6,980 bases of DNA, from positions 1 to 6,980 of the forward strand of contig JAICPQ010000149.1 of NCBI GenBank assembly GCA_025929745.1. The letters run 5' to 3'. This document shows, piece after piece, positions 5,875 to 6,980 of the stretch. Position 1 is the stretch's first letter. Every line of letters begins with the position of its first letter. Position numbers and translations under genes: made by a program. The notes beneath the pieces were generated by a model. The model saw only the letters and a program-made list of their open reading frames with translations. It was not told where the DNA came from and did not search any database. The DNA is from Burkholderiales bacterium (GTDB lineage: Bacteria > Pseudomonadota > Gammaproteobacteria > Burkholderiales > SG8-39).

Positions 5875-6015
5875 CTACGGACAGCCCCCGGAGGGCCTCT
5901 CCGGCATGCAGTTCCCAAGAGAGCTCGGCGCGTTCGTTATCACCACCCCGACCGACGGTGGCTGCGCACATCCGCTTATTACCAACGCCGCAATTACGAA
6001 CCTTAGGGTGTTCAC
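5875..6015 (-). CDS. Possible tiny lipoprotein (46 residues), speculative
   Basis: From a GTG at 6015 the minus strand encodes (M)NTLRFVIAALVISGCAQPPS and then about 26 more residues, ending at a TAG at 5875-5877. The start looks like a type II signal peptide: one Arg, a hydrophobic run of about nine residues, and the lipobox I-S-G-C with Cys16 as the lipidation site. Two more cysteines follow near the end. Against it: there is no Shine-Dalgarno, the ORF begins just after a terminator hairpin, and third-position GC (about three quarters by hand count) is lower than in the certain genes. It overlaps the doubtful N-terminal extension of the glutaminase in another frame. Chance is a real possibility. 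Confidence 0.22.
   Translation of the reverse strand: MNTLRFVIAALVISGCAQPPSVGVVITNAPSSLGNCMPERPSGGCP
5888..5904. repeat. Small GC-rich hairpin upstream of the glutaminase gene
   Basis: CCGGAG (5888-5893) and CTCCGG (5899-5904) are perfect 6-bp arms around a 5-nt loop, about 100 bp upstream of the probable GTG start. Short GC-rich dyads are common in such DNA, so function is uncertain. Confidence 0.3.
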
Positions 6016-6042
6016 AAAATTAATCGGGCTCTGACCCCGATT
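6016..6042 (-). terminator. Terminator-like hairpin downstream of tRNA-Thr
   Basis: On the minus strand AATCGGG (6042-6036) and CCCGATT (6028-6022) form perfect 7-bp arms around the loop GTCAGAG and are followed by AATTTT, a fair U tract, 11 nt beyond the mature 3' end of the tRNA. This suits a Rho-independent terminator for the tRNA or the sspA-sspB-tRNA transcript. The GGGGTCAGAG core resembles palindromes I have seen dispersed in betaproteobacterial genomes, so it may also be a repeat copy. Confidence 0.55.
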
Positions 6043-6053
6043 TCGCGAGTGGG

Positions 6054-6125
6054 TGCCGGTTGACGGATTCGAACCGCCGACCAACGGTTTACAAAACCGC
6101 TGCTCTACCACTGAGCTAAACCGGC
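6054..6125 (-). tRNA. tRNA-Thr, anticodon UGU
   Basis: The 72-nt cloverleaf on the minus strand folds cleanly: acceptor GCCGGTT/AACCGGC, D arm GCTC-AGTGGTA-GAGC, anticodon arm GCGGT-TTTGTAA-ACCGT, a 5-nt variable loop and T arm GGCGG-TTCGAAT-CCGTC. The anticodon is TGT, which decodes ACA and other ACN threonine codons. The discriminator base is A. The three encoded bases after it are CCC rather than CCA, so the CCA end would have to be made by the CCA-adding enzyme. The gene lies 18 bp behind sspB on the same strand and may be transcribed with it or from its own weak promoter. Confidence 0.96.
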
Positions 6126-6134
6126 TGAATCGGG

Positions 6135-6140
6135 ATTATC
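6135..6140 (-). promoter_or_regulatory. Possible -10 element of a tRNA-Thr promoter
   Basis: GATAAT on the minus strand (five of six -10 bases) sits 9 nt before the tRNA 5' end, which would give a leader of only a few bases. No good -35 is found 16-18 nt upstream. Read-through from sspB is an alternative source of the transcript. Confidence 0.25.
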
Positions 6141-6143
6141 CGA

Positions 6144-6596
6144 CTACTTGATGCGGCGTAATGTCGGCTTGCCGCCGCCGGTGGGTTTCTTCGGGTCGGA
6201 AGGCGGCGCGGGAAGCGCGGTGGGTGGTCTTGCGGTGGTCGGGACGGCCTCGGACTCGCCCTTCGCCTGCACGCTCGGCTTGGCGCCCTCGGTGCCGAAG
6301 GTCATGCCGTGGCCGGTCTCGCGCGCATACAGGGCGTAGATGTTCGCGACCGGAAGCGAAATCTGGCGCGCCACGCCGCCGAAGCGGGCCGAGAACTCGA
6401 TCAGGTCGTTGCCCATCTGCAGCTTGTGCACCGCGTTCGGGCTGATGTTGAGCGTGATCTCGCCGCCTTTCACGTATTCGGCCGGCACCTGAGTGCGCGA
6501 ATCGACCTTCACCGCGATATGCGGCGTGTACCCGTTGTCCACGCACCACTCGAAGAGCGCGCGCAGTAGATAGGGCTTGGTCGAGATTTCGGCCAT
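6144..6596 (-). CDS. sspB: SspB, ClpXP protease adaptor (stringent starvation protein B)
   Basis: The 150-residue protein matches SspB throughout. SspB is a dimeric cytoplasmic adaptor that binds ssrA-tagged proteins from stalled ribosomes, and other substrates, and delivers them to ClpXP. The folded substrate-binding domain covers about residues 5-104, with STKPYLLRALFEWCVDNGYTP near the start split as STKPYLLRA and FEWCVDNGYTP, then LNISPNAVHKLQMGND and ARFGGVARQISLPV. A flexible linker (about 105-141) follows; it is Pro/Ala/Lys-rich rather than acidic as in E. coli. The last residues, GGGKPTLRRIK, correspond to the ClpX-binding tail (E. coli GGRPALRVVK). Its ATG shares one base with the sspA stop codon (TAATG), so the two are probably translationally coupled; an AAGG lies upstream inside sspA with a rather long spacing of 13 nt. 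Confidence 0.96.
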   Translation of the reverse strand: MAEISTKPYLLRALFEWCVDNGYTPHIAVKVDSRTQVPAEYVKGGEITLNISPNAVHKLQMGNDLIEFSARFGGVARQISLPVANIYALYARETGHGMTFGTEGAKPSVQAKGESEAVPTTARPPTALPAPPSDPKKPTGGGKPTLRRIK

Positions 6597-6980
6597 TACT
6601 TTCGCATCACCTTTTCGGACGGCGTGAGCGCTTCAATGAACGCTGGCCGCGAGAAGATGCGCTCCGCGTACTTCATGAGCGGCGCAGCGGTCTTACCGAG
6701 CTTGATGCCGTAGTGGTCGAGGCGCCAAAGGAGCGGCGCGATCGCCACGTCGAGCATGGTGAAGTCGTCGCCGAGCATGTGCTTCGTTTTTGTGAACACG
6801 GGCGCAAGCTCGATCAGGCGATCAGTGACGTGCTGGCGCGCGCGCTCGACCTGCTTTTCCTTCCCCGACTCGAGCGACTCGATCTGAGAGAAAAGCTCGA
6901 CCTCCATGTTGAAGAGCATAAGGCGGGCACGCGCGCGCATGACCGGGTCAGCGGGCATGAGCTGCGGATGCGGAAAACGC
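6596..6980 (-). CDS. sspA: SspA, RNA polymerase-associated GST-fold protein, C-terminal part (5' end beyond window)
   Basis: The reading frame is open to the right edge and encodes the last 127 residues, starting in ...RFPHPQLMPADPV, which aligns with the E. coli SspA segment RFPHPPLMPVYPV. What is present is the helical C-terminal domain of the glutathione-S-transferase fold, with DFTMLDVAIAPLLWRLDHYGI as the conserved core (DFTMLDVA then PLLWRL). The thioredoxin-like N-terminal domain lies outside. SspA lacks GST activity in known cases; it binds the sigma70 RNA polymerase holoenzyme and alters transcription during starvation and acid stress. The methionine at 6958 is internal, not the start. 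The stop TAA overlaps the sspB ATG by one base, so sspA and sspB form an operon. In many betaproteobacteria the genes upstream encode the cytochrome bc1 complex, but none is visible here. Confidence 0.95.
   Translation of the reverse strand, partial: RFPHPQLMPADPVMRARARLMLFNMEVELFSQIESLESGKEKQVERARQHVTDRLIELAPVFTKTKHMLGDDFTMLDVAIAPLLWRLDHYGIKLGKTAAPLMKYAERIFSRPAFIEALTPSEKVMRK

Noticed and set aside
5786..5971. 62-residue N-terminal extension of the glutaminase from ATG 5971
   Set aside because: Third-position GC is only about two thirds by hand count, no glutaminase homology is visible there, a dyad lies inside it, and active-site numbering from GTG 5785 matches E. coli YbaS closely. It remains possible since neither start has a Shine-Dalgarno.
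5875..6111. 78-codon minus-strand frame starting inside the tRNA
   Set aside because: Its first third is tRNA-Thr and terminator sequence read as protein. Only the shorter version from GTG 6015 deserves mention.
6054..6125. tRNA-Thr as an integration (attachment) site
   Set aside because: No integrase or duplicated tRNA 3' end is visible in the window, and both flanks carry ordinary chromosomal genes.
6136..6549. 137-codon minus-strand frame within sspB
   Set aside because: It is another frame of sspB, which is identified with near certainty.

Overview
The window is GC-rich chromosomal DNA that reads as a betaproteobacterium. The main clue is the right end: sspA and sspB in tandem with a tRNA-Thr behind them, with an SspB carrying the C-terminal ClpX-binding tail typical of Beta/Gammaproteobacteria. 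The small cold-shock protein and the homodimeric (AceE-type) pyruvate dehydrogenase E1 agree. I see no phage, transposase, CRISPR or other clear mobile signal; most of the window is housekeeping or metabolic DNA.

Layout, left to right. 1-532 (minus): N-terminal 177 residues of an EamA/DMT-family transporter running off the left edge. 561-941 (plus): a small predicted exported protein of unknown function, divergent from the transporter; its 3' end overlaps the next gene tail-to-tail by 66 bp. 876-3488 (minus): a full-length AceE-type E1, standing alone with no aceF or lpd next to it. 3489-3728: divergent intergenic region with an extended -10 promoter and a long leader for the cold-shock gene, containing a 15-nt tandem repeat. 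3729-3932 (plus): cold-shock protein, followed by a strong hairpin terminator shared with the convergent gene. 3977-5785 (minus): a three-domain glutaminase (serine-type glutaminase, STAS, cyclic-nucleotide-binding domain). 5786-6053: its upstream region, with an 8-bp-arm dyad, a second hairpin, a possible tiny lipoprotein ORF and a terminator. 6054-6125 (minus): tRNA-Thr(UGU). 6144-6980 (minus): sspB and the C-terminal part of sspA, joined by a one-base stop/start overlap.

Functionally the genes fall into separate units. sspA-sspB is a stress/proteolysis operon: an RNA-polymerase-associated GST-fold protein and the ClpXP adaptor. The glutaminase converts glutamine to glutamate and ammonia and has two extra domains that suggest allosteric control, possibly by a cyclic nucleotide. 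The orphan E1 decarboxylates a 2-oxoacid, pyruvate or perhaps 2-oxobutyrate, and must borrow E2/E3 subunits encoded elsewhere.

The items most worth a second look are the glutaminase-STAS-cNBD fusion together with the perfect dyad just upstream of its probable GTG start, and the lone AceE paralogue. I do not see a wholly undescribed multi-gene system here.
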